NCBI GenBank assembly: GCA_002440745.1
Contig: DJVB01000029.1
Coordinates: 1-42,931, forward strand
From: Bacteroidales bacterium UBA6267
GTDB taxonomy: Bacteria; Bacteroidota; Bacteroidia; Bacteroidales; UBA1556
DNA: 42,931 nt
Direction of reading: 5' to 3'
Part shown: piece after piece, positions 33,770-42,656 of the stretch
Position numbering within the stretch: the stretch's first letter is position 1
How the letters are laid out: each line of letters starts with the position of its first letter
The notes under the pieces: generated by a model
Databases searched by the model: none
Told to the model about the DNA's origin: nothing
The model's input: the letters and a program-made list of their open reading frames with translations, nothing else
Program-made: the position numbers and the translations under genes

Positions 33770-35098
33770 TTAATTGTCAGGGAAAAAAACCTTGAAAATA
33801 CTCCCTTTACCCTGACTACTTTCCACTTCGATTTTTCCTTTATGTCGGTTTACAAATTCCTTGACTAAGATAAGCCCAAGTCCGGTGGAAGGCTCGCCGG
33901 AAGTGCCGCTTCGACCGGTTGTAGCTCCCAATTCAAATAGTTTCTCAACCATATTTTTGGGCATTCCAATTCCTGAATCGGCCACCGAAACAACGACATT
34001 CCCATCGGTATTTTCAATGGAAATCCATACATGTCCTCCTTTTGTAGTAAATTTTATTGCATTAGAAATCAAGTTTCTAACCACGAGTGAAAGCATGTTT
34101 CTATCGCCAAAAACATCGAAATCCTGGTCGATTCTACAATCAAGTTGAATTCCTTTTTGAATAGCATTCTGCTTAAGTAACTGCATTTCAGCGTAAACAA
34201 TTTCTTTTAGGTTCAGCTTTTCTCCAACAAAATCAATTTTGCCGTTTTGAGCTAAGGCCCAAGTCATTAGATTGGTCAGCAAATCCATACTTCTTTGAGA
34301 CGAGGTTGAGAGCATTTGCGAATATTCGTCCAACGACTCATAGTTTCTTTCCGAAATGTCTTCCTTAATTAATTCGGTTAAGGAAAGAATATTATTGAAT
34401 GGAGACCTCAAATCGTGAGCAATTATGGAAAAAAATTTATCCTTTGTGGCATTGAGTTTTTCCAACTCGGCATTGGTTTCTTTCAGTTTTTCATTCTGAC
34501 TATCAATCACAATCAATTGTTGATGCCGAGCTTTAGTGATTCTCCATAACCGAATGGATAAAAATATGCTAACGATGGTCAAACTGCCGGAGTTGGCGCT
34601 AATGGACAAAACTTTCGACATATCCGCTTGATAGAAAGGGATAAATGCTTGAAAAATAATAATTGCAACTACGAACAGTGAAATAGAAGATAATGGAGGC
34701 ATGACCAAAATTACGGAAATGGCCAAAGCGCTTATTATATAGGGCAGAATTCCTGTGTTAACCGGCTGATCAACAATGGATAAAGCCACATTTACCAAAA
34801 GAAATAAAAGAGTCAAAAACCAACAAATCAAAGAAGATTTTTTATAGTCAAATAGCTTGTATTTTATTTGAATAAAACCAAAAGCGCCAACCAATATAGA
34901 AACGAAAGCCATTGCAGCATGAGATTGAATTACACCCATCCTCCATTCATATTGAATAATATCGGAGCTCGGAAGATTTGAATAAAAAATGATTATGTGC
35001 AAAATATTCAACGGCACAATCGCCAATGGTACATATTTAAACCATCGAAGGTTTTGGTGTAAAATCCGCTGTTTTATAATTGTTAATTCGTTATCCAC
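33770..35098 (-). CDS. Membrane sensor histidine kinase
   Basis: A 442-aa kinase with about six membrane helices in residues ~20-185 (for instance LAIVPLNILHIIIF and AISVILVMPPLSSISLFVV) and no clear extracytoplasmic sensor. A coiled-coil linker (QNEKLKETNAELEKLNATKDKF) leads to HisKA with phospho-acceptor H228 in FFSIIAHDLRSPFNN. The HATPase domain has VRNLISNAIKFTTKGG, VADSGIGMP and GEPSTGLGLILVKEF. All catalytic boxes look intact. The start is GTG at 35098, since an in-frame stop lies just upstream. No response regulator is adjacent; the single-domain regulator at 10432 is a possible but unproven partner. Confidence 0.9.
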   Translation of the reverse strand: MDNELTIIKQRILHQNLRWFKYVPLAIVPLNILHIIIFYSNLPSSDIIQYEWRMGVIQSHAAMAFVSILVGAFGFIQIKYKLFDYKKSSLICWFLTLLFLLVNVALSIVDQPVNTGILPYIISALAISVILVMPPLSSISLFVVAIIIFQAFIPFYQADMSKVLSISANSGSLTIVSIFLSIRLWRITKARHQQLIVIDSQNEKLKETNAELEKLNATKDKFFSIIAHDLRSPFNNILSLTELIKEDISERNYESLDEYSQMLSTSSQRSMDLLTNLMTWALAQNGKIDFVGEKLNLKEIVYAEMQLLKQNAIQKGIQLDCRIDQDFDVFGDRNMLSLVVRNLISNAIKFTTKGGHVWISIENTDGNVVVSVADSGIGMPKNMVEKLFELGATTGRSGTSGEPSTGLGLILVKEFVNRHKGKIEVESSQGKGSIFKVFFPDN

Positions 35099-35213
35099 AG
35101 GTTACTGATTTGCATGCAACATCATAAACTTAAAAATACCTCAAAAGTTGCCTCAATTCAAAAATCAGACTGCAAAGTTATTCTAAACGAACAGAACAAG
35201 TCAATTTCCTCAT

Positions 35214-35253
35214 AAAAAAAAGCCAAAGCCTTCAACTAATGAAGACTTTAGCT
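35214..35253 (-). terminator. Intrinsic terminator of the VWA/SIMPL operon
   Basis: Arms at 35221-35234 and 35240-35253 match at 12 of 14 positions, and both mismatches are wobble-compatible. On the minus strand a run of seven T (35220-35214) follows. It lies 55 bases after the stop at 35309. Confidence 0.7.
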
Positions 35254-35308
35254 AAGAAAATAAACAACAGAAAACCTCAATTCTTTAATTTTTCCCTTTT
35301 TGAAACTG

Positions 35309-36307
35309 TCAAGGTTTCAATAAAATTGTTTTCATTTCGCCGGATTGCGTAACAATCACCACCTCTTTTTGCACTTCTTTAACCGTTTGTATTTGAGGTT
35401 CTTTTACTATCACCGGTTTCGGCTCCTCCGGTTTTGGGGTGTATTTTATCTTGATTTCGTAAGCAATCTGAATCACCGGCTCGAAAATTACAGCATTTAT
35501 AGCGAAGTCGAAATTTTTGTCGAAATACGGCTTATAGTAAAACGTGTTTGGCTGATTCGCTTTATTGATGGTGTAACTTGCATCAACACTGAATTTGTTT
35601 GTTGAAGCTGCAATATATTGCGTGTACATTTCGATGGGATAGACTACCGTGTAGCCGTCCGCCATCTGTCGGGTATAATCCGAAACTTCCTTTCCTATAA
35701 TTTTGGCTCTTTTACTCAGCTTTTTGTCAAGTACCCTAACCGCCTCATCCATAAGCTTTTCCTTGTATTTTCCAATATCATCCGAAAAATAATCGACACG
35801 AACTAAATCATATATTTCGGATTTGCTGCATAGCTTTATAATCTTATTCAAATCAGCTGCATTTTTGTATTCGATATGGAGATTTTTCTTGATTTCAAAA
35901 CCTTTTGGAACTTCGTTGTAAGTTCGCTTATTAAAGACTTTTTTCACTAAATCCATTTCATAAACGGGTACAAATGAAATCAAATCGATATAAACTTGAA
36001 ACGAGTCGGTTCGCTTGCAGTAATCCATCACCGGCTTTAAGCGTTCGTCAATCAACCGATTCACCTCTTCTGCTGTTGGAGCGGCTTGATTAAGCGTAAA
36101 TAAAGCCACATACCTGTCGGCTTTTACATTTGCTAAGCCGCTAATGCTGAGCACAAACTCATCGCCAAAAGGATTCGGAACACTCACCGGATTTGTAGGA
36201 AGTTGAACTCTGTATTGCAGGTTAGCATTTCCAAGAGCTTGTGATGAAACTTGACTCACTTGGAAACTTAAAAATAAAACTATTAAAACCTTTGCTATCG
36301 TTTTCAT
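35309..36307 (-). CDS. Exported SIMPL (DUF541)-like domain protein
   Basis: A 332-aa exported protein with signal peptide MKTIAKVLIVLFLSFQVSQVSSQ. Residues ~50-90 (LSISGLANVKADRYVALFTLNQ, then EEVNRLIDERLKPVM) resemble the start of SIMPL/DUF541 domains. The beta-alpha pattern continues to ~275. A proline- and charge-rich tail (PKPEEPKPVIVKEPQ, then TVKEVQKEVVIVTQSGEMK) may be a linker or envelope-binding segment. SIMPL proteins are envelope proteins of poorly known function. I start at ATG 36307 rather than the TTG two codons earlier. The VWA gene lies 32 bases upstream on the same strand, so the two are probably one operon. Confidence 0.65.
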   Translation of the reverse strand: MKTIAKVLIVLFLSFQVSQVSSQALGNANLQYRVQLPTNPVSVPNPFGDEFVLSISGLANVKADRYVALFTLNQAAPTAEEVNRLIDERLKPVMDYCKRTDSFQVYIDLISFVPVYEMDLVKKVFNKRTYNEVPKGFEIKKNLHIEYKNAADLNKIIKLCSKSEIYDLVRVDYFSDDIGKYKEKLMDEAVRVLDKKLSKRAKIIGKEVSDYTRQMADGYTVVYPIEMYTQYIAASTNKFSVDASYTINKANQPNTFYYKPYFDKNFDFAINAVIFEPVIQIAYEIKIKYTPKPEEPKPVIVKEPQIQTVKEVQKEVVIVTQSGEMKTILLKP

Positions 36308-36339
36308 AATCAATTTATTAAAAATTATTTAAATAGGGT

Positions 36340-37485
36340 TTACCACACATAGTTTTTCTTTACAGCCTGCTTTTTTATGGCTGTCGTCATTGTTGACTCT
36401 ACGGTTGGTGCATTTTCTTTCTTCTGTTGAGCGATATAATATTCTCTGGCATTATTAAGAACTTGAATTTCATTTTTTAGTTTTTCTCTTTCTTTTTTCT
36501 TTGCTTCCACGTAAGCTTTAAGTTGAGCATCGGTCATATTTTTCAACTCGGCAGGCAGGGTCTTTTTATCGACTTTGGTAATGTCAAAACCTTCTTTTTC
36601 AGAAGCATCCACTAAATCCCACATTGCGTTTTTATAATATTTGGAAGCCTTAACCGAGTTGCGTGCCGAAAGATTCGACTCGCTCAAAGTAGCAGCCTGA
36701 CTATCGGCGGTTTCCTGCTCAGCCTTTTTATCTTTTCCCATCGAACCATAATAGATATAGGTATTGTTTAATTGCACACTCAATTCGTTAATCCGCTGAT
36801 CATAAGGCGTTTTAACATAAACTGTTTTGCGATCCTGCTCAATACTCATATAGTCGCCACCTCCAATCAATGCGCCGCTTTTCCATAAACCGGTTACTCC
36901 CTCATCGTAATTTCCGCAATGTATTGTGTTGATTATTATATCTTTACTTCTGGCATTTCCACAAGCAACTTCATATTTCAATTCACCTTGCGTAAAAGGT
37001 TCATTTCCTGCAATAAAAATCATACGGATATCTTTGTCCGAATTGGACCATTCCAACTGACGCGTTGCACGGTCGATGACAGTGCCACAGTATTCTTGTC
37101 CACCATTGGTTCGGAGGGCAAACAGGCTTATGGACAGTTTATCTAAATCATTTATAAGCGGCTGAACCTGACGAATATAACCGGTTTCGGCGCTTAAGTT
37201 GCTGTTGCCATATTCGTAAAGTGCAATTTCTAATTCAATTTCGTCCTCGCCATGTTTGGCTTTTGCAAGTTCATTCACAATATTCCAAAGTTGCGACTTG
37301 GCCTGATCAATCAAGCCGTCCATGCTATTGCTTGTGTCTAAGAGCAATGCTATTTGAATTTTGCGTTTGGTGGCTTGTTGAACTGTTTCTTGCTGCTGCA
37401 TAGAAGTAAAACCTGAATTTACCGTAACCAAAAAAAAGGAAATCAGGATGGTGAATGCTGTCTTGAATTTAACTGAAGTTTTCAT
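36340..37485 (-). CDS. Exported von Willebrand factor A domain protein
   Basis: A 381-aa exported protein. After a signal segment (residues ~8-28), a VWA domain runs from ~43 to ~235 with a complete MIDAS start D50-T-S-N-S54 (IALLLDTSNSMDGLIDQAKSQL). Later parts are LRTNGGQEYCGTVID and MIFIAGNEPFTQG. A metal-dependent protein-binding role is likely. The C-terminal third is charged and coiled-coil-like (AYVEAKKKEREKLKNEIQVLNN), perhaps for assembly. First gene of the pair with the SIMPL-like gene. Divergent from the TPR kinase gene (198 bp). Confidence 0.83.
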   Translation of the reverse strand: MKTSVKFKTAFTILISFFLVTVNSGFTSMQQQETVQQATKRKIQIALLLDTSNSMDGLIDQAKSQLWNIVNELAKAKHGEDEIELEIALYEYGNSNLSAETGYIRQVQPLINDLDKLSISLFALRTNGGQEYCGTVIDRATRQLEWSNSDKDIRMIFIAGNEPFTQGELKYEVACGNARSKDIIINTIHCGNYDEGVTGLWKSGALIGGGDYMSIEQDRKTVYVKTPYDQRINELSVQLNNTYIYYGSMGKDKKAEQETADSQAATLSESNLSARNSVKASKYYKNAMWDLVDASEKEGFDITKVDKKTLPAELKNMTDAQLKAYVEAKKKEREKLKNEIQVLNNAREYYIAQQKKENAPTVESTMTTAIKKQAVKKNYVW

Positions 37486-37683
37486 AGTATTCGATTTTAA
37501 AATTATGCAGCGAAATTAGGGCAGCCAAAAAGAATAGGAATGTAGGAATGAGTGTGGAAGGGCTTTGAGTGAGGCAAACCATACATAGAATGAGGGAACA
37601 GGATATTTAAGGTAGATTTATTTGTCAATTTCCATAACGAGTCAAATTTTTTGTTGTAGTTTAGCGCCGTAATTCAATGGGAC

Positions 37684-39669
37684 ATGAATCGTATTTTGCT
37701 GATATTATTTGTTTTAACTTCATTTTTTGGATCTACAGAAGCTCAGGTGTCCAAAAGTTCTGAGTATTCCCGTTCCAAAGTTTTCGACAAAACAGAAAAG
37801 TATAATCCGGCTATTTATAAAAGTTTACTCGACTCAGCCGATTTTTATTTGGGGAAGAATCGTAATAAATGCTTCGATTTTCTTGAAGAAGCTTATATTT
37901 TAACAACCAACTCTCGCTATTCTAATTATCAATATCAGGTGCTTCAAAAGTTGGGCGATTTCTATACTTTTTACAAACAATACGATTTGGCGGCTATAAA
38001 CTATTTGAGTGCTGCTGAAAAAACTAACGACAATTCGATTAAGCCAAACCTGATAAATTTGGCTGCAGAAAGTTATGTTAAGGCCGGATATTATCGGCAA
38101 GCCATAAAGCTTTTTTCTAAGTACAAAATGAAAAGAAATAGCAATCAAACTGTTGCTATGAATATCCTTTTGTCGGATGCTTTTTTAGGTCTTCAAAAAA
38201 CCGACAGTGCGCTCATTGTTCTTAACATCGCTGAAAAATTGGCTCAGCAAAATAAGATGGTAGAAGCCGAAATCGATATTCAGCTTCGCAAAGCTAAAAT
38301 TCTTGGTAATCAAGGAAGTACGGCTGAATTACCTGTGCTGAAAGAAGCAAATGCCAAGTCGAAACGGGTTGCAAATCAGGTGTATCAAATTGAAACAGAA
38401 ACCAAATTGGCGGAATATTATCAAAAGAATAATATGTCTGAGCAGGAAATAGTTTCCCGAAATACGATAATCAATGACTTGGAACAAAATCGGGATGTAT
38501 TGAAAAAGGAAAAAGTGGATGTCGATGGTCGGATTGCAGAAGAAAAACTAAATCTTGCATCGGTTTATATTAGTGATAATCAGCTTAATGTGGCGTTTTC
38601 AATGCTTAATACCTTGCCAGGTGATTTAGAAAAAGGTAATGATAAGAATTCGTTAGAAATTAAAAAAGAAGTTGCGAAGCTGCGATCGCAAGCCTATTTA
38701 AAAGCGGGACAAAAGGAGGAAGCGCTGAAAAGCTATGAGGAATATGCGGCTATATTGGATGAACTTTATAGCAAATCGGAATTGGAATACAAAGATATCA
38801 CGCAGCTAAACAACCAGTTACGTGATCATCAGTGGCGGATTGATTTTTTAGAAAAGGACAAACAAATCTATGATGCTGAGATAGATATGATTGCTAAGGA
38901 GAGAGAAATGCAAGATGAAAAACTTTCGTATCAACGCACCTTTATCCTTCTTCTGAGTGGTCTCATTCTTCTACTTTTAGCCTTTATCATCGTGTTAATT
39001 GCACGGATGCGTATTCAGAAAAAGCATAATTCCTATCTTGCGTTGAAGTCGTTACGAACCCAGATGAATCCTCATTTTATCTTCAATGCCCTCAATTCGA
39101 TCAATCATTTTATCGTGAAGAACGACGAGCGAAATGCCAATAAATTCCTTGGTAAGTTTGCAAAGTTGATGCGTGATATTCTTCAAAATTCCGAGGCTGA
39201 TTTCATTCCATTAAAGCAGGAAATTGAAATGATGCAACATTATTTGGAATTGGAATATATGCGTTTCCCTGATAAATTTGAGTACGATTTTGTGATTGAG
39301 GACAATTTAGAAAACACTGATATTGAGATACCTCCAATGATTTTGCAACCATATATCGAAAATGCTGTATGGCATGGGCTACGATATTTAGAATCGGGGG
39401 GAAAGCTTTTAGTCAAAATGGAAAAAGTTGAGAAATCATTGCGAGTGATTATTGAAGATAATGGCATCGGACGAGCAAAATCAGCCGCTCTAAAAACTAA
39501 ACATCAGTTGGATCATAAATCGAAAGGCCTCACTAATACAAATGGAAGGCTGAAAATTTTGTCGCAGCTTTATGGAAAAGAAATTCATGTAGAAATCACT
39601 GATCTTAATCCTGACGGAACCGGAACAAGGGTTGAGTTAGTTTTACCCTTGATGAAAATAGAGTCGTAA
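37684..39669 (+). CDS. LytS/YehU-type sensor histidine kinase with TPR-like sensor
   Basis: A 661-aa kinase. A signal peptide (residues 1-20) precedes a large exported helical region (~25-415) with TPR-like pairs, for example VLQKLGDFYTFYKQYDLAAINYLSAAEK and AYLKAGQKEEALKSYEEYAAIL, and a long coiled coil. A single membrane helix lies at ~419-444. The cytoplasmic His_kinase (PF06580) part has H464 in QMNPHFIFNALNSINHFI and ATPase motifs QPYIENAVWHGL and VIIEDNGIGRAKS. Partners of this kinase class are usually LytTR response regulators, but none lies in the window. The start ATG has a TAGTTTAG element 27 bases upstream, near the -7 consensus. Confidence 0.9.
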   Translation: MNRILLILFVLTSFFGSTEAQVSKSSEYSRSKVFDKTEKYNPAIYKSLLDSADFYLGKNRNKCFDFLEEAYILTTNSRYSNYQYQVLQKLGDFYTFYKQYDLAAINYLSAAEKTNDNSIKPNLINLAAESYVKAGYYRQAIKLFSKYKMKRNSNQTVAMNILLSDAFLGLQKTDSALIVLNIAEKLAQQNKMVEAEIDIQLRKAKILGNQGSTAELPVLKEANAKSKRVANQVYQIETETKLAEYYQKNNMSEQEIVSRNTIINDLEQNRDVLKKEKVDVDGRIAEEKLNLASVYISDNQLNVAFSMLNTLPGDLEKGNDKNSLEIKKEVAKLRSQAYLKAGQKEEALKSYEEYAAILDELYSKSELEYKDITQLNNQLRDHQWRIDFLEKDKQIYDAEIDMIAKEREMQDEKLSYQRTFILLLSGLILLLLAFIIVLIARMRIQKKHNSYLALKSLRTQMNPHFIFNALNSINHFIVKNDERNANKFLGKFAKLMRDILQNSEADFIPLKQEIEMMQHYLELEYMRFPDKFEYDFVIEDNLENTDIEIPPMILQPYIENAVWHGLRYLESGGKLLVKMEKVEKSLRVIIEDNGIGRAKSAALKTKHQLDHKSKGLTNTNGRLKILSQLYGKEIHVEITDLNPDGTGTRVELVLPLMKIES

Positions 39670-39710
39670 TCCAATTGATTATATGTGGATTAAGTGTTGA
39701 ATAATTCGAA

Positions 39711-42656
39711 TTATTTTCCTGTTCCGATAGGGTTTTCTTTAAGGGGAAGTTTGGCCATTTTGTGAACTTCTATAGAGGCATAGCCAAATTCCTCCACAAT
39801 TTTTCCGAGGAGCAAATAAATGCCATCGCCACGAAAAGGGTAGTGTTTTAAAGAATCGGGGAAATGAACCGAATCGAATAAATTTCCCTCCGAATCGACA
39901 AAGGTGGCAAAGTGCATATAGTCTTTTTTTACGGTTTTCACATATTTGATAGTCACAAGATGCCCGACCATTCGTACGATTTTACCCACAAAACTATTTA
40001 ATTCATTAGCCTTCAATTCTCCGCGGAAACTTGTTTTCAATAAGTCGAAATACGAAATTGTTATCGGGAAACCCATTAGCTCTATTTCGTCGTAGGCATC
40101 GGTGACGAGATTGGTTTCGAGTTGAGGCAGGGTGAAATTGCGGGTTTGAGGTGGAAATAGCAATGCCGAGGCAACCGGATTTTGCTTTTTATTGAGCAGT
40201 GTGTGCGCTTCCCACATCAGTGCAGCCTTAGTTTTTCCGGTGAAACTAAAGGCTCCAATGCGAATCAGAATGAGCAATTGCTCCAATCCGGGAGCAATGC
40301 GATAGACAAAATCGGCCAAATCGGCGTAAGGCCCTTTCTCGTGGCGGTCGGCTTCGATACGAAAAGCAAGGTTGCGTTCAAATTGCATCAGATGAACAAA
40401 ACCCACATAAATATGGTCGTGATAAACAGAAGTGAGATAGTTGCTTTTGTTTACGTCAGGAAGCATAACCTTGGCGTTGAGTCGTTTAGCTTCGTTGAAA
40501 TAGACCCATGAACGATAAAATCCTCCAAAATTATTAATCACCGCTGTAATAAATTCGTGAGGATAATGAGCTTTCAGATAGAGGCTTTGATAACTTTCCA
40601 CCGCATAAGAGGCCGAGTGGGCTTTAGAAAAGGAATATCCTGCGAAAGATTCAATCTGCCGCCACACTTCCTTAGTCACTTCTTCAGGTCGCCCGAGGGT
40701 TTTGCTGTTTTCGAAAAATCGCTGCACAATTCGTTCAAACTCATTTTTGGATCTGGTTTTTCCGCTCATAGCTCGGCGCAAAACGTCGGCATCGCCTAAA
40801 TCGAGTCCTGCATAATGATGACAAACCTTCAACACGTCTTCCTGATAAACCATCACGCCATAAGTTTCGGCCAATTGTTCTTTCATCACAGGGTGCAAAT
40901 AGGTGAAGGAGTCGGGTTTGTTATAGCGTAGAATATATTCGCGCATCATGCCTGAGCGCGCTACTCCCGGGCGGATAATCGAAGAGGCTGCAACGAGAGT
41001 TAAATAATTGTCGCAGCGTAGTTTACGAATCAATCCGCGCATTGCAGGACTTTCGATATAGAAGCAGCCGATGGTTTCGCCTTTTTGTAGAATTTCTCTC
41101 ACAGTGGAGTCTTTCTTAAATTTCTCGACTTGATGAAAATCGATGTCCACGCCTTTGTTTTGGCGTATATAATCCACTGCATCCCGAATGTGACCAATAC
41201 CGCGTTGACTGAGAATGTCTAATTTCTCAAAACCAAAATCTTCGGCTACATACATGTCCCATTGTGTTGTGAGAAAACCCTTTGGCGGCATATCCAAAGC
41301 GGTGTAAGAAACGATGGGCTCCTCGCTCACAAGTACACCGCCGGCATGGATACTTCGCAAATTTGGGAAACCGGTCATGCGAACTGCTATGCGATGTATT
41401 GCTCGTGTGATGTCGCTTTGATTGCGGTTTTCGGCAGGATATTTTATCAGGTCGTCAATTTCTTCCTTCGGTAAGCCGTAAACTTTTCCCAACTCCCGAT
41501 AAATCGACTTACCAACAAAGGTTGACATGGCTCCAAGTAAGGCAACACGCTCATTTCCATAACGTTTGAAAATATAATCCTGAACGTCATCTCGTTCTTT
41601 CCACGAATAGTCAATGTCGAAATCGGGCGGGGTAGTGCGTTTAGGATTGATAAACCGCTCGAAATATAAATCCAACTCAATAGGGTCAACGTCCACAATG
41701 CGAAGGCAATAGGCCACCACGCTGTTGGCACCACTTCCTCGACCCACATGGTAATAGCCTTTGGATAGCGAATAACGAATAATGTCCCAAGTGATTAGAA
41801 AATAGGCGGAGAAACCTAATTTGTGGATAATGTCTAATTCCTTGTCAACCCGTTCTTTAGCCATTTTATTATTGGCGCCGTAGCGATATTTCATGCCTTC
41901 ATAACTCAGTTTGCGTAGCAATGCAATGTCGTCGGATGCCGAATTTGCATAGTGCTTTTTGTTTTTTACGGTTTTAAAGTCGAAATGAAGTTGGAAATCG
42001 GCAACTAAGTCTTCGGCCTGCTGCATCAAAAAATCAAAATTATGGTAGCGTTCCATTAGCTGACTGCGACTAAGCAACAGTTCATCACTCTGGGCAAGAT
42101 GTTCGGGTTTGACTGCCGACAAAAGCAAATTATTGTCAATAGCGCGCAAGTGACGATGTAGTTCAAAATCTTCTTTTTGGAGAAAAGTTACCGGCTGAAA
42201 TGCAACTAACTTATGTCGGTAACTATTAACGTTCAGCAGTTTGAATCGCTCATTGGCTCTGACGCCGATATATTCATCATCGCGGAGGCGGGCTCGATGG
42301 ACAATCTTGCTGAAAGGATAAACCCAAACCACATTTTGCAGTGCCGGCGCTCGGTCGGGAAAGGGTGTTTTGTCCGTATTGTGGAGAGTTAGAAAGCGGT
42401 TCAGCGACTGAAAACCGGCATTGTTTCGGGCGATGCCCACATAAAGAAAGGTGTTTTCGTTGCGAAATTCAATTCCTCCAATGGGCACAACTTCCTGCTT
42501 TTGGCATTCTTTCACAAAATCGAGCATGGCAGTCGAATTGTTGATGTCGGTGAGTACAAGCCGATTCCATCCCAATTTTTTGGCCTGAAAAACAAGCGTT
42601 TCGGGATCTATCACTCCATAGCGAAGACTAAAATAGGTATGACAGTTGAGAAGCAT
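39711..42656 (-). CDS. dnaE: DNA polymerase III alpha subunit, short DnaE (981 aa)
   Basis: C-family DNA polymerase. The N-terminal PHP domain is present but decayed: LNCHTYFSLRYG has only one histidine of the HxH pair, and LTDINNS replaces LTDHGN-type residues. The palm has catalytic aspartates D347 and D349 in PPDFDIDYSW and D480 in EKLDILS. GRGSGANSVVAYCL and MVYQEDVLKVCHHYAGL are also family-typical. A C-terminal OB fold follows (VRMVGHLVTIKYVKTVKKDY). At 981 aa it is shorter than replicative DnaE (about 1150-1500) and matches the second, damage-linked DnaE that many Bacteroidota carry. That role is inferred. ImuA/ImuB-like genes are not visible here. Confidence 0.88.
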   Translation of the reverse strand: MLLNCHTYFSLRYGVIDPETLVFQAKKLGWNRLVLTDINNSTAMLDFVKECQKQEVVPIGGIEFRNENTFLYVGIARNNAGFQSLNRFLTLHNTDKTPFPDRAPALQNVVWVYPFSKIVHRARLRDDEYIGVRANERFKLLNVNSYRHKLVAFQPVTFLQKEDFELHRHLRAIDNNLLLSAVKPEHLAQSDELLLSRSQLMERYHNFDFLMQQAEDLVADFQLHFDFKTVKNKKHYANSASDDIALLRKLSYEGMKYRYGANNKMAKERVDKELDIIHKLGFSAYFLITWDIIRYSLSKGYYHVGRGSGANSVVAYCLRIVDVDPIELDLYFERFINPKRTTPPDFDIDYSWKERDDVQDYIFKRYGNERVALLGAMSTFVGKSIYRELGKVYGLPKEEIDDLIKYPAENRNQSDITRAIHRIAVRMTGFPNLRSIHAGGVLVSEEPIVSYTALDMPPKGFLTTQWDMYVAEDFGFEKLDILSQRGIGHIRDAVDYIRQNKGVDIDFHQVEKFKKDSTVREILQKGETIGCFYIESPAMRGLIRKLRCDNYLTLVAASSIIRPGVARSGMMREYILRYNKPDSFTYLHPVMKEQLAETYGVMVYQEDVLKVCHHYAGLDLGDADVLRRAMSGKTRSKNEFERIVQRFFENSKTLGRPEEVTKEVWRQIESFAGYSFSKAHSASYAVESYQSLYLKAHYPHEFITAVINNFGGFYRSWVYFNEAKRLNAKVMLPDVNKSNYLTSVYHDHIYVGFVHLMQFERNLAFRIEADRHEKGPYADLADFVYRIAPGLEQLLILIRIGAFSFTGKTKAALMWEAHTLLNKKQNPVASALLFPPQTRNFTLPQLETNLVTDAYDEIELMGFPITISYFDLLKTSFRGELKANELNSFVGKIVRMVGHLVTIKYVKTVKKDYMHFATFVDSEGNLFDSVHFPDSLKHYPFRGDGIYLLLGKIVEEFGYASIEVHKMAKLPLKENPIGTGK

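Noticed and set aside
39700..39715. Perfect 16-bp palindrome AATAATTCGAATTATT
   Set aside because: Almost only A and T, overlaps the dnaE stop codon, and lacks a T-tract; weak as a terminator and easily due to chance.
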